From contig NZ_FNDT01000014.1 in assembly GCF_900099735.1 (NCBI RefSeq), positions 1 to 64,000 on the forward strand: a stretch of DNA of 64,000 nucleotides, written 5' to 3'. Origin of the DNA: Arthrobacter subterraneus. Lineage in GTDB: Bacteria > Actinomycetota > Actinomycetes > Actinomycetales > Micrococcaceae. The translations under genes were made by a program, and so were the position numbers. Position 1 is the first letter of the stretch. Every line of letters starts with the position of its first letter. This document shows, in pieces, positions 53,590 through 64,000 of this stretch. The notes below the pieces were generated by a model. That model ran no database searches. It was not told the DNA's origin and worked only from the letters and a program-made list of their open reading frames with translations.

Positions 53590-55131
53590 TTAGGCCCTCA
53601 CCCCCGTCCGTCGGCGGACGGTCAGAACGGCGCCGCAAGCTATGAGCAGCCCTGCCAGTCCGAGGAGGGTGTACAGGTCAGTTCCCGTCTGAGCCAGGGA
53701 AGAACCTGATGCTGCCGCCGTCCCGGCAGAGCCGGCAGCAGACGACGCCGAGGCGGTAAATCCCGTGCTTGCCACCGAAATCACCGTCCCGGTGTTGGTG
53801 TTGGTGTTGGTTCCGGTCCGCAGCGCCACTCCCGAGGCACTTGTCCCGGTTCCGGAGTTTGCCGCTCCGCCGATAGCGCCGCCTTGGGTGGTAACACCTT
53901 CGTCGGAACCACCGTCAGCGGTGACGCCCCCCACGGCGCCACCGTTGTCGTTACCGTCATCACCTGACGGCCCACCGGTTTCAGACGCCACGCCCAGTGC
54001 GACAGCGGCCTCCACGTTCGTATCCACAGCGGCGCCATCGAGCACACCGTCACCAGCGCCAAGCATTACCGCAGCGTCAACATTGCCATCCAGAGCGGTA
54101 TCGCTGTCGAGCGCACCGTCACCGGCGCCAAGAACCACCGCAGCGTCACCAGCCACGGCCGCGTCAGCAAGCACGCCGTCACCGGCACCCAGCACCACAG
54201 CAGCATCAACACTCGCATCCGCAACAGCATCACCGAGCACACCGTCACCGGCACCCAACACAACAGCAGCGTCAACATTCGCATTCGCCGCAGCACCACG
54301 GAGCACTCCATCACCGCCACCCAGCACTACCGCCGCGTCAACACGAGCATCCGCTGCAGCATCACCGAGCACACCGTCACCAGCACCCAGCACCACCGCA
54401 GCATCAACATTCGCATCCGCAGTCACCGCTGTATCAGAAACCGGCTCAGTCGCCACTGCAGCGTCCACTGCTACCGCGGCATCCGCAAGCACACCGTCAC
54501 CGGCACCCAGCACAACCGCAGCGTCCACGTTCGCATCCGCTGCCACCGCCGTATCAGAAACCGGCTCAGCCACCACTGCAGCGTCCACTGCTACCGCGGC
54601 ATCACCCGCAAGCGCACCGCCTTCAGTACCGGCGCCCAGCACAACGGCAGCGTCGCCAGCCACAGCCGCATCACCGAGCACGCCGTCACCGGCACCCAGC
54701 ACAACAGCAGCGTCAACATTCGCATCCGCAGTCACCACAGCATCAGAAACCGGCTCAGTCACCACCGCAGCGTCCACCGCAACAGCGGCATCACCCGCAA
54801 GCGCACCGCCTTCAGTACCGGCGTCCAGATCCACAGCAGCGTCGCCAGCCACGGCCGCATCACCAAGCACACCGTCACCGGCACCCAGCACAACAGCAGC
54901 GTCAACATTCGCATCCGCAGTAACCACAGCATCGGAAACCGGCTCAGTCACCACCGCAGCGTCCACGTTCGCCTCCGCAGCGACAGCCGAGTCAGCCGCA
55001 CCAACCTCAGCGACAACATTTGCAACAACGTCAATACCGGCTTCTTCAGCATTTGCTGCGCCGGCGCCGAGAACAAGAATGCCCCCGGTCAGCAGGAATA
55101 CCCTGATTCCCCTTCGTATGCACGTATGCAT
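53590..55131 (-). CDS. Repetitive secreted protein with LAQTG sortase signal
   Basis: This low-complexity surface protein of 513 residues has a signal peptide (1-28, ending GAANA) and a long repeat region (about 54-370). The 22-residue unit ANVDAAVVLGAGDGVLGDA plus spacers recurs ten times, arranged partly in larger 63-residue blocks. A Gly/Ser/Thr stalk follows. LAQTG (479-483), a hydrophobic span and RRRTGVRA form a class E/F sortase sorting signal. GGAGGAAAG precedes ATG 55131. It has no known enzymatic domain; a role as a cell-wall-linked matrix or repeat adhesin is inferred. Codon use follows the repeats, not gene decay. Confidence 0.85.
   Translation of the reverse strand: MHTCIRRGIRVFLLTGGILVLGAGAANAEEAGIDVVANVVAEVGAADSAVAAEANVDAAVVTEPVSDAVVTADANVDAAVVLGAGDGVLGDAAVAGDAAVDLDAGTEGGALAGDAAVAVDAAVVTEPVSDAVVTADANVDAAVVLGAGDGVLGDAAVAGDAAVVLGAGTEGGALAGDAAVAVDAAVVAEPVSDTAVAADANVDAAVVLGAGDGVLADAAVAVDAAVATEPVSDTAVTADANVDAAVVLGAGDGVLGDAAADARVDAAVVLGGGDGVLRGAAANANVDAAVVLGAGDGVLGDAVADASVDAAVVLGAGDGVLADAAVAGDAAVVLGAGDGALDSDTALDGNVDAAVMLGAGDGVLDGAAVDTNVEAAVALGVASETGGPSGDDGNDNGGAVGGVTADGGSDEGVTTQGGAIGGAANSGTGTSASGVALRTGTNTNTNTGTVISVASTGFTASASSAAGSAGTAAASGSSLAQTGTDLYTLLGLAGLLIACGAVLTVRRRTGVRA
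54022..54972 (-). repeat. DNA repeat region of the LAQTG protein
   Basis: The repeats in the protein (residues about 54-370) correspond to 66-bp core units with identical stretches of more than 20 bases, such as those coding for VDAAVVLGAGDGVLG. Two 189-bp blocks are almost identical, a sign of recent duplication. Copy number may vary by recombination. Confidence 0.85.
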
Positions 55132-55217
55132 GACTCTTTCCTCCAGATTGAATTGAAAGTGGTGTCAAAGCACCACAAGGACCAGCTGCTGCCTGAAAAA
55201 GGGCAGCATGGACCTGA

Positions 55218-56168
55218 TCAATCGGGAGTGGAACCGGGATCGTAGGAAGGACCGGAAGGAAGCCCGCCTGGGACCTGCTGTCCGGCGAGGACAAACCATG
55301 TGGGAAGAACCGACCACGACGGCGGCGGAATGGCCAGGCCAATGGCCCCACCTGATCCCGACGCGCCGACCGACGGTGCCACCGTCACGCCCAGCCGTGA
55401 TGAACCCGACGGACTGGCATCGGCCAAGGCGTCCGTCGGCTCACCGCGCGGAACCTCGTGGGCGGCGGCGGAAGACTCAAGGGATTGCGCCGATTGCGGC
55501 GGGGATGAACCCTCGCCGGGCAGGAACCGGGCGGAGGCGACGCCGCTCTCAGAAGCCGGTGCGGGCATCTCGCCGACGGCGCTCTCGTCAACGGCGCCCT
55601 CGACGCCAGCACGCTCGGCAGCCCGCGGCGGCGCCACAACCACGTCGAGGATTTCCTCCACCGAAACCGGCGCGCTGACCGGTTCATCGGTCTCGGGCAG
55701 AACGGTGAGCGGCTCGGGAAGGGCTTCTTCAGCTACCTGCACTACCGGCTCCACGATCGCCGTTACCGGCTCGATCAGAGCCACCGCCGATTCCACCACC
55801 GGCGCGACCAGCTGCTCGACAGCCGGCACGAGCCCTGTCACCGGAGCAGCGACCTGTTGAACAGGTGCAACAACCTGCTCGATAACTTCGGCAACCGGCT
55901 CGGGCGCAGGGATCAGTCCGACGGGTGCAGGATCTTCCGCGGGAGCTACGGGAACAAGTCCAGTCACGGGCGAAGGGACCAAGCCCTCGCTCACCGGGTC
56001 TGCAGCGATGACAGCCGAGGTGAGGTCACCGGTGCCAGGAAGAAGCCCGCCGTCGTCCGCCAATGCAGGACTCACGGAAAGCGCCGCCCAGATGGTCGCA
56101 CTGCCTGCGCCAAGGAGGAACAGCCGGGCGGCAGCAACAAATGACTTGCCTGCGGGCACCCGGACCAC
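55218..56168 (-). CDS. Secreted Pro/Val/Ala-rich protein, unknown
   Basis: I do not recognise the family. It has 316 residues with a signal peptide (about 10-38, ending SPALA). A Pro/Val-rich region about 45-170 follows with repeats such as PVTGLVP, PAPEPVAEVIEQVVAPVQQ and VVEPVV, which may be an elongated stalk. The Ser/Ala/Gly-rich tail contains no sorting signal. The start is GTG 56168; GTG 56159 with AGGGGGTGG upstream is possible. It lies 86 bases upstream of the repeat LAQTG protein on the same strand and resembles it in composition, so the two may form a surface pair. Confidence 0.75.
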   Translation of the reverse strand: MVRVPAGKSFVAAARLFLLGAGSATIWAALSVSPALADDGGLLPGTGDLTSAVIAADPVSEGLVPSPVTGLVPVAPAEDPAPVGLIPAPEPVAEVIEQVVAPVQQVAAPVTGLVPAVEQLVAPVVESAVALIEPVTAIVEPVVQVAEEALPEPLTVLPETDEPVSAPVSVEEILDVVVAPPRAAERAGVEGAVDESAVGEMPAPASESGVASARFLPGEGSSPPQSAQSLESSAAAHEVPRGEPTDALADASPSGSSRLGVTVAPSVGASGSGGAIGLAIPPPSWSVLPTWFVLAGQQVPGGLPSGPSYDPGSTPD

Positions 56169-56259
56169 CCCCTGCGAAGAGACTGACTATCTCAGGAAAG
56201 CACGGGGCGGTTCCGGTGTAAACCCCCGGACAGGACCCCGGCGGAGGAAGCGGCAGAAG

Positions 56260-57285
56260 TTAGCTCGCAACGCCTGCGACGGCGGTGTTGTCCTCCGCAT
56301 CAGCCAGTCCGCGGCGCCGCCAGTAGGCAGCCAGGAGCGCACCCGACACGTTATGCCACACCGAGAAGATTGCCGCCGGAAGTGCTGCCTCGGGGGTCAT
56401 GTGTGTTCGTGCAAGCCCGGCGGCAAGACCGGAGTTCTGCATCCCGACCTCCACGGAAGTGGTTCGCCGGGCACGGACCGGCAGCTTGAAGAGCCGGGCT
56501 GCCCCATAACCGACGGCGTAACCGAGACCATTGTGAAGAACCACGGCCAGGAGCACCAGCAGTCCGGCGGAGAAGATGGCTTCGGCGCTCAGACCCACAA
56601 CAGCCATGACCACCAGCGTGATCGCTACTACCGAAATCCAGGGCAACACGGGAAGCGCCTTCGCCACGAGGCCGGGAAGCAGCAGGCGTGCTGCCAGACC
56701 GAGTGCTACAGGGATGAGCACAATCTGGACGATCGACCACGCCATGGAACCGGCGTCGACCGGGAGGTACTGTCCGGCCAGCCAGAGGGTGAGGAGCGGG
56801 GTCAGGACGGGAGCCAGGAGGGTGGACACCGTGGTCATCGCAACAGACAGCGCCACGTCGCCCTTGGCGAGGTAGGACACCACGTTGGACGCCGTACCAC
56901 CGGGGCAGCAGCCCACCAGAATCACGCCGGCTGCGAGGGCGGCCGGGAGCCCGAGGACGGAAGCAACCAGGAGCCCCAGGAGAGGCATCACCAGGTACTG
57001 GGCTACAACACCGATCACAACGGGGATAGGCCGCTTCGCAATCACAGCGAAGTCCGGCGGAGTGAGCGTCAGGCCCATCCCGAACATGATCACGCCGAGG
57101 AGCGGGTTGATGGCGGGAGCAAGACCCGTGAAGGCCGTGGGCATGAACAGCGCTATGGCACCACCGCCCAGTATCAGCAGGGGGAAGATCGTGACCGCTA
57201 CGCGGGCGTTCCGTTCCTCGGCTGATGCGGCGGATCCCGCGAGTGCGGCGGACTGTGCGGAGGGTGCGGGGTCGTGCGAGTTCAT
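56260..57285 (-). CDS. Bile acid:sodium symporter (BASS) family protein
   Basis: This membrane transporter of the BASS/ASBT family (341 residues, about ten hydrophobic segments) has the family elements NPLLGVIMFGMGLTLTPPDFAVIAKRPIP, GLLVASVLGLPAALAAGVILVGCCPGGTASNVVSYLAKGDVALSVAMTTVSTLLAPVLTPLLTLWLAGQ (cross-over region, CPGG) and TTSVEVGMQNSGLA. Bacterial members often move pantoate, pyruvate or other organic acids with Na+. The start ATG 57285 has only a weak upstream signal. It is separated from icd by a terminator. Confidence 0.9.
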   Translation of the reverse strand: MNSHDPAPSAQSAALAGSAASAEERNARVAVTIFPLLILGGGAIALFMPTAFTGLAPAINPLLGVIMFGMGLTLTPPDFAVIAKRPIPVVIGVVAQYLVMPLLGLLVASVLGLPAALAAGVILVGCCPGGTASNVVSYLAKGDVALSVAMTTVSTLLAPVLTPLLTLWLAGQYLPVDAGSMAWSIVQIVLIPVALGLAARLLLPGLVAKALPVLPWISVVAITLVVMAVVGLSAEAIFSAGLLVLLAVVLHNGLGYAVGYGAARLFKLPVRARRTTSVEVGMQNSGLAAGLARTHMTPEAALPAAIFSVWHNVSGALLAAYWRRRGLADAEDNTAVAGVAS

Positions 57286-57376
57286 GCTTCAAGAAGTAGC
57301 ACGAGCAATTCTTGGCGGCAGAATCCGGTCCGGAATTGTTACAGGAGGCACCTAAATACTTGAACCGGAGAACGCC

Positions 57377-57420
57377 GAAGGCCCCGGACGCGCGCCGGGC
57401 GGCACGGGTACGGGGCCTTC
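57377..57420 (-). terminator. Terminator of icd
   Basis: The perfect 10-bp stem GAAGGCCCCG/CGGGGCCTTC with a GC-rich loop lies 12 bases past the icd stop. It reads as a minus-strand terminator. Confidence 0.65.
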
Positions 57421-57431
57421 TGGAGTCGAAG

Positions 57432-59723
<2,292 letters not shown>

Positions 59724-61340
59724 TTAGTGGAAAAAGTGGCGTGCGCCGGTGAAGTACATGGTGATGCCAGCCGCGTTGGCAGCGTCAATGACTTCCTGGT
59801 CACGCACCGATCCTCCCGGCTGGACGACGGCGCGCACACCGGCGTCGAGCAGGATCTGCAGTCCGTCCGCGAACGGGAAGAAAGCGTCCGACGCCGCCAC
59901 GGCACCGCGGGCGCGCTCGTGACCTTCTCCGGCCAGCGTGTTGGCGCGCTCCACCGCAAGCTTGCAGGAATCCAGCCGGTTGACCTGCCCCATTCCGACG
60001 CCGACGGCGGCACCGTCGCGGGCGAGGAGGATCGCGTTGGATTTCGCGGCGCGGCAGGCGGTCCAGGCGAAGGCGAGGTCAGCGAGGGTTGCAGGATCGG
60101 CCGCTTCCCCGGCGGCGAGGGTCCAGTTGTCCGGGTTGTCGCCGTCGGCATCTACTGCATCCACCACCTGGACCAGAACGCCGCCGGATACCTGGCGCAG
60201 CTCGGTCGGGTAGCGGTCGTAGCCCTCGGGCAGGGCGAGCAGGCGGATGTTTTTCTTCTGGGAAAGAATCTCCACTGCTTCGGGATCAAACCCGGGAGCG
60301 ATGACGACCTCGGTGAAGATGTCCTTGACGGTCCGGGCCATGGCCGCCGTGACGGGCCGGTTCGCTGCGATCACCCCGCCGAAGGCCGAGACCGGATCGC
60401 AGGCGTGGGCCTTGGCGTGGGCGTCGGCGATCGGGTCGACCGCGCCCGCGGACCCCACGGCAACCCCGCACGGGTTGGCGTGCTTGATGATGGCGACGGC
60501 GGGCTCGTTGAAGTCATACGCGGCGCGCAGCGCGGCGTCAGCGTCGACGAAGTTGTTGTAGCTCATCGCCTTGCCGTGCAGCTGGTCGGCCTGCGCAATT
60601 CCCGCCGGTGCGGCCTTGTCCACATAGAGCGCTGCCTGCTGGTGCGGGTTCTCGCCGTAGCGCAGCACCTCGGAGCGTTCAAGTGCCAGGCCGGCGTAGG
60701 CAGGCCAGTCGATCACGCCGTCGTCGTCCTCGTCCTGGAACTGGGTGGCCGTCCAGGTGGCAACCGCGTTGTCGTAGGCCGCGGTGTGCGCGAAGGCGCG
60801 GGCGGCCAGCCGCTGGCGGGTCTTCCGGTCGAAGCCGCCCTCCCCCGCAGCGCGGACCACGCTGCCGTAGAAGGACGGGTCCACCACGATGGACACCGCC
60901 GCGTGGTTCTTCGCGGCCGAGCGCACCATGGCGGGGCCGCCGATGTCGATCTGCTCGACGACGTCGTCCGCGGCGGCGCCGGAACGCACCGTCTCCACGA
61001 ACGGGTAGAGATTGACCACCACCAGGTCAAAGGCCTCGATCTGCATGTCGGCGAGGGTGTCCATGTGCGCGGCGACGCGGCGGTCCGCGAGGATCCCGCC
61101 GTGGACCCGCGGATGCAGGGTCTTGACCCGGCCGTCGAGCATTTCAGGAGATCCGGTGACCTCCTCAACCTGCTGGACGGGGATTCCGGCGGCGGCGATG
61201 GTCTTGGCGGTCGAGCCGGTGGAGACAATCCGGACGCCGGCCCTGTGCAGCCCCTGAGCGAGTTCCTCCAGCCCGGTCTTGTCATAGACGGAAATCAGCG
61301 CGCGGCGGATGGGAACACGGTCAAGGTTGGTCAAGGTCAC
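59724..61340 (-). CDS. purH: Bifunctional AICAR transformylase / IMP cyclohydrolase
   Basis: This enzyme performs the last two steps of IMP synthesis: it formylates AICAR (ZMP) with 10-formyl-THF, then cyclises FAICAR. Its 538 residues match the family. The IMP cyclohydrolase domain (about 1-200) has [25 protein letters not shown] and [12 protein letters not shown]; the transformylase domain has [30 protein letters not shown] and the C-terminal [19 protein letters not shown] with catalytic His/Lys. The start is GTG 61340. Its substrate ZMP is the ligand of the ZTP riboswitch at glyA. Confidence 0.97.
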   Translation of the reverse strand: MTLTNLDRVPIRRALISVYDKTGLEELAQGLHRAGVRIVSTGSTAKTIAAAGIPVQQVEEVTGSPEMLDGRVKTLHPRVHGGILADRRVAAHMDTLADMQIEAFDLVVVNLYPFVETVRSGAAADDVVEQIDIGGPAMVRSAAKNHAAVSIVVDPSFYGSVVRAAGEGGFDRKTRQRLAARAFAHTAAYDNAVATWTATQFQDEDDDGVIDWPAYAGLALERSEVLRYGENPHQQAALYVDKAAPAGIAQADQLHGKAMSYNNFVDADAALRAAYDFNEPAVAIIKHANPCGVAVGSAGAVDPIADAHAKAHACDPVSAFGGVIAANRPVTAAMARTVKDIFTEVVIAPGFDPEAVEILSQKKNIRLLALPEGYDRYPTELRQVSGGVLVQVVDAVDADGDNPDNWTLAAGEAADPATLADLAFAWTACRAAKSNAILLARDGAAVGVGMGQVNRLDSCKLAVERANTLAGEGHERARGAVAASDAFFPFADGLQILLDAGVRAVVQPGGSVRDQEVIDAANAAGITMYFTGARHFFH

Positions 61341-61500
61341 GCGGGTCTCCAGGGGACGGGTGCTGTGGGTTAGCCCCTAGTCTAAAACACCGGCGCCTCC
61401 AGCTGATCGGCCGGACGGCTCCGTGACACCGCGGCGGTAAGGTGTTCGAGTCACTCCCAACGAGCGAGCCAGCGCCAGGCCGGCCTGTCAGGATGGAACC

Positions 61501-62850
61501 GTGAGTACTTCTACCGAGCTCCCCACCGGCGATCAGGTGGTCCAGGACCTGCCCTGGCGCTGGCGGGTCCAGGGCAAGATCTTCCTCATCGGCGGACTCG
61601 GGTTCATGTTCGATGCCTGGGATGTCACGCTGAACGGCTACCTCATCCCGCTGCTGTCCGACGAGTGGGGCCTGACACCGGGACAGGCCGCCTGGGTGGG
61701 CACCTCGAACCTCATCGGCATGGCCGTGGGTGCATTCGCCTGGGGGTCCATTGCGGATCTGATCGGGCGGAAGAAGGCATTCACCGCCACCCTCCTGATC
61801 TTCTCCATCTTCACGGTGCTGGGCGCGTTCTCCGGCGACCTCGTCTGGTTCTGCGTCTTCCGCTTCCTCGCCGGATTCGGCCTCGGCGGCTGCATCCCCG
61901 TGGACTACGCCCTGGTGGGCGAGTTCACGCCGCGGAAGCACCGCGGCCGGGTGCTTACCGCTATGGACGGCTGGTGGCCCATCGGGGCGGGCCTGTGCGG
62001 TGTAGTGTCCGCAATCCTGATCGCCACGTTCGGGGACTGGCGGTACCTGATGCTCGTCATGGTGCTGCCGGCGCTCCTGGTGTTCTGGGTGCGCCGCTCG
62101 GTGCCCGAGTCGCCTCTCTACCTCGTGCAGCGCGGACGCACCGCCGAGGCGAAGGCAGTGATCGACCAACTGGTCAAAAGTACCGGCGGCGCGATCCGCG
62201 AATGGCGTCTCCCGCCGGCCGGAGACGACCCCAAGCTCACCCTGGGCGGCCTCACCGGGCAGTTCACGGCGCTCTGGCGCTTCAACTGGCGCATCACCCT
62301 CGCCGCGTGGGGCCTGTTCCTGTCCATCCTGCTGGTCTACTACGGCGCCCTGACCTGGATGCCGCAGATCCTCATCGCCTCCGGGTACCGCCAGTCGGTG
62401 GCGTTCCTGACCACGGCCGGAATGACCGGCATCGGCTTCCTCGGCGTGGTTGCAGCCGCACTGCTCGTGGAGCGGGTGGGCAGGAAATGGATCCTTGCGG
62501 TATCAGGCCCGTTGTCCGCCGTCGTACTGGTGGTCTTCGCTCTCACGGTGGAGCTGCCCGTGGTGGCCACCGTCTGGCTGCTGGCGTTCGGCTTCACCAT
62601 CCAGGTGGCCATCCCGGTCCTGTACACGTACGTCTCGGAGCTGTACCCCACGGAACTGCGCGGTTCCGGGTTCGGTTGGGCGTCGACGGTGTCGCGCGTC
62701 GGGGCGGGCCTTGTGCCGCTGATCTTCGGCTCCCTGCTCTGGCCGTACCTGGGCCTGCCGCTGACCTTCGCCGTGACTGGCCTGCTGGTTCTGGTGGCCG
62801 TGGTGTGGATGGCGTTCAATGCTCCCGAGACCCGTGGCGCCCGCATTTGA
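61501..62850 (+). CDS. MFS transporter (metabolite:H+ symporter type)
   Basis: This is a twelve-span major facilitator (449 residues) of the SP/MHS-like or niacin-type group. Motifs are GGLGFMFDAWDVTLNGYLIPLL in the first span, the MFS signature GSIADLIGRKKAFTATLLIFS, RFLAGFGLGGCIPVDYALVGEFTPRKHRGRV in the fourth and fifth spans, PESPLYL, and ELYPTELRGSGFGWASTVSRVGAG near the C-terminus. Substrate is not inferable; aromatic or sugar-acid substrates are possible. GTG 61501 is the start. An alpha-amylase gene follows 59 bases later and may share its transcript. Confidence 0.91.
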   Translation: MSTSTELPTGDQVVQDLPWRWRVQGKIFLIGGLGFMFDAWDVTLNGYLIPLLSDEWGLTPGQAAWVGTSNLIGMAVGAFAWGSIADLIGRKKAFTATLLIFSIFTVLGAFSGDLVWFCVFRFLAGFGLGGCIPVDYALVGEFTPRKHRGRVLTAMDGWWPIGAGLCGVVSAILIATFGDWRYLMLVMVLPALLVFWVRRSVPESPLYLVQRGRTAEAKAVIDQLVKSTGGAIREWRLPPAGDDPKLTLGGLTGQFTALWRFNWRITLAAWGLFLSILLVYYGALTWMPQILIASGYRQSVAFLTTAGMTGIGFLGVVAAALLVERVGRKWILAVSGPLSAVVLVVFALTVELPVVATVWLLAFGFTIQVAIPVLYTYVSELYPTELRGSGFGWASTVSRVGAGLVPLIFGSLLWPYLGLPLTFAVTGLLVLVAVVWMAFNAPETRGARI

Positions 62851-62909
62851 TTTGACACCTAAATGTGATGTGAGACACGCTGTTGGGGTTCACTCTCCCT
62901 GGAGGTCTC

Positions 62910-64000
62910 ATGATTGCCCGCAATACCACCGCCGTTGTGCTTGCATCCCTGCTTGCAGCCACCGGCACCGCCCTGCCCGCGCTGGCTTCGCCCGCCGAGT
63001 CCGCCGACACCGCCGAAGCGCAGCAGTCGCTGCGTGCACCGGTGACGGACGAAAACTTCTATTTTGTAATGGCTGACCGTTTTGCCAACGGCAGTACGGC
63101 CAACGACGACGGCGGACTGGGACCTGATCCGTCGGTGTCCGGCTTTGACCCCACCCGGAAGGGCTTCTACAACGGCGGTGACCTCAAAGGCCTGCTGGAC
63201 AAACTCGACTACATCGAGGGCCTCGGCACCACCTCCATCTGGCTGACCCCCAGCTTCAAGAACAAGGCAGTCCAGCCGGCTGACAACTCAGCGGGCTACC
63301 ACGGCTACTGGATCACCGACTTCACGCAGATCGACCCGCACCTGGGCACCAACGAGGACCTCAAGGCACTCATCGACGAGGCCCACTCCCGGGGCATGAA
63401 GGTCTACTTCGACATCATCACCAACCACACCGCGGACGTCATCGGGTACGAGGAAGGCGCCCGCATGCCGTACGTCTCCAAGGACGAGGAGCCCTACCGC
63501 ACTGCGGCGGGCGAACCGTTCGATGACCGCGACGTGGCCGGCAGCGACCGCTTCCCGGCCCTCGATCCGTCGGTGTCATTCCCCTACACGCCGGTGCTGG
63601 AACCGGGCGAGGAAGACCTGAAGGTTCCGGCCTGGCTCAACGACCCGAACCTTTACCACAACCGTGGTGACACCACCTTCGCCGGCGAGGACGCCTACTA
63701 CGGCGACTTCTTCGGCCTCGATGACCTGTTCACCGAACACCCCGTGGTGGTGGACGGCATGAAGGACATCTACCAGACCTGGATCGCGGACTTCGGCGTG
63801 GACGGTTTCCGCATCGACACCATGAAGCATGTCGACGACGCGTTCTGGCAGGAATTCGGTCCGGACGTCCTCCAGTTCGCCCATGAGCAGGGCAAGGATG
63901 AGTTCTTCATGTTCGGCGAGGTCTATGACACCACCAAGGACTTCACCTCGCAGTACACCACCCGGAACTCCATGCAGGCCGTACTGGACTTCCCGTTCCA
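62910..64000 (+). CDS. Secreted alpha-amylase family (GH13) enzyme, N-terminal part (truncated by window end)
   Basis: The gene begins at ATG 62910 with GGAGG five bases upstream and stays open to the end of the window (363 codons visible). A signal peptide covers residues 1-27 (ending ALPALAS). The catalytic barrel starts with NFYFVMADRFANGS, then FYNGGDLKGLLDKLDYIEGLGTTSIWLTP, GYHGYWITDFTQIDPHLGT, VYFDIITNHT (conserved region I), DGFRIDTMKHVD (region II with the nucleophile Asp) and FGEVYD (region III with the acid/base Glu). It likely degrades starch or related alpha-glucans outside the cell; the exact GH13 subfamily is unclear. Confidence 0.93.
   Translation, partial: MIARNTTAVVLASLLAATGTALPALASPAESADTAEAQQSLRAPVTDENFYFVMADRFANGSTANDDGGLGPDPSVSGFDPTRKGFYNGGDLKGLLDKLDYIEGLGTTSIWLTPSFKNKAVQPADNSAGYHGYWITDFTQIDPHLGTNEDLKALIDEAHSRGMKVYFDIITNHTADVIGYEEGARMPYVSKDEEPYRTAAGEPFDDRDVAGSDRFPALDPSVSFPYTPVLEPGEEDLKVPAWLNDPNLYHNRGDTTFAGEDAYYGDFFGLDDLFTEHPVVVDGMKDIYQTWIADFGVDGFRIDTMKHVDDAFWQEFGPDVLQFAHEQGKDEFFMFGEVYDTTKDFTSQYTTRNSMQAVLDFPF

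Noticed and set aside
53765-55156. 463-residue open frame on the + strand, Ser/Thr/Ala/Pro-rich
   Set aside because: It is the mirror of the repeat LAQTG gene; its Ala/Ser/Thr/Pro composition follows from the opposite-strand repeats, and it has no signal peptide or ribosome-binding site.
59727-61373. 548-residue open frame on the + strand
   Set aside because: It is antisense to purH and has no family motif.

Overview
The window looks like a chromosomal segment of a high-GC Gram-positive actinobacterium, most like the Micrococcaceae (Arthrobacter group). Pointers are the uniformly high GC content, many GTG/TTG starts, the actinobacterial order ppx - DUF501 - divIC - eno, LAQTG-type sortase signals, an E. 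coli/actinobacterial-type SdhB with Asp replacing a cluster Cys, and a monomeric NADP-isocitrate dehydrogenase. This is inferred from gene content; no taxonomic search was run.

Layout. 1-0.6 kb: 3' part of an IS481-type transposase. 0.8-6.7 kb: branched-chain amino acid ABC transporter; permeases and ATPases on +, the binding lipoprotein convergent on -, with two strong hairpins between them. 6.9 kb: a short (class I) tRNA with anticodon UAA. 7-12.8 kb (-): CHY zinc-finger protein, type II NADH dehydrogenase, membrane-anchored subtilase, exopolyphosphatase, DUF501 protein, DivIC/FtsB protein. 12.9-24.6 kb (-): enolase, MazG-like protein, then a nucleoside salvage block (adenosine deaminase, DedA protein, thymidine phosphorylase, cytidine deaminase, two permeases, ATPase and BMP-type nucleoside-binding lipoprotein). 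24.8-28.3 kb (-): luciferase-like oxidoreductase, M20 amidohydrolase, mannose-1-phosphate guanylyltransferase. 28.5-32.0 kb (+): sdhCDAB. 32.2-36.3 kb (-): YihY protein, 2H phosphoesterase, trpS, exonuclease III, small membrane protein. 36.5-38.0 kb (+): CHRD-domain surface protein plus class F-type sortase. 38.0-41.1 kb (-): VOC protein and an ABC-2 exporter. 41.2-45.0 kb: one-carbon cluster, folD - small Cys-rich ORF - glyA (-) behind a ZTP riboswitch, divergent from purU (+). 45.2-46.2 kb (-): AbiEi/DUF559-like gene between two clusters of a short repeat. 46.5-53.5 kb (+): gamma-carbonic anhydrase-like protein, ROK regulator, multiple-monosaccharide ABC transporter, Gfo/Idh/MocA oxidoreductase. 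53.6-56.2 kb (-): two low-complexity exported proteins, one a long repeat protein with an LAQTG sorting signal. 56.3-61.3 kb (-): bile acid:Na+ symporter-like protein, icd, purH. 61.5 kb to the end (+): MFS transporter and the 5' part of an exported alpha-amylase.

Most genes are housekeeping or uptake functions that fit together: nucleoside uptake and breakdown, sugar uptake with its ROK regulator, TCA enzymes (sdh, icd), and one-carbon/purine metabolism (folD, glyA, purU, purH). The unusual material lies mostly between genes. It comprises a 61-bp palindromic element present twice, a GTGAGCAACC repeat family flanking an orphan defence-like gene, the ZTP riboswitch with a small ORF in its operon, a class I tRNA with a UUA-reading anticodon, Crp/GlxR-like sites, and short tandem duplications inside or just past coding regions. 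I found no CRISPR array, rRNA or prophage. The only stretch above 300 bases without a gene (43517-43838) holds the riboswitch; other gaps are described below.
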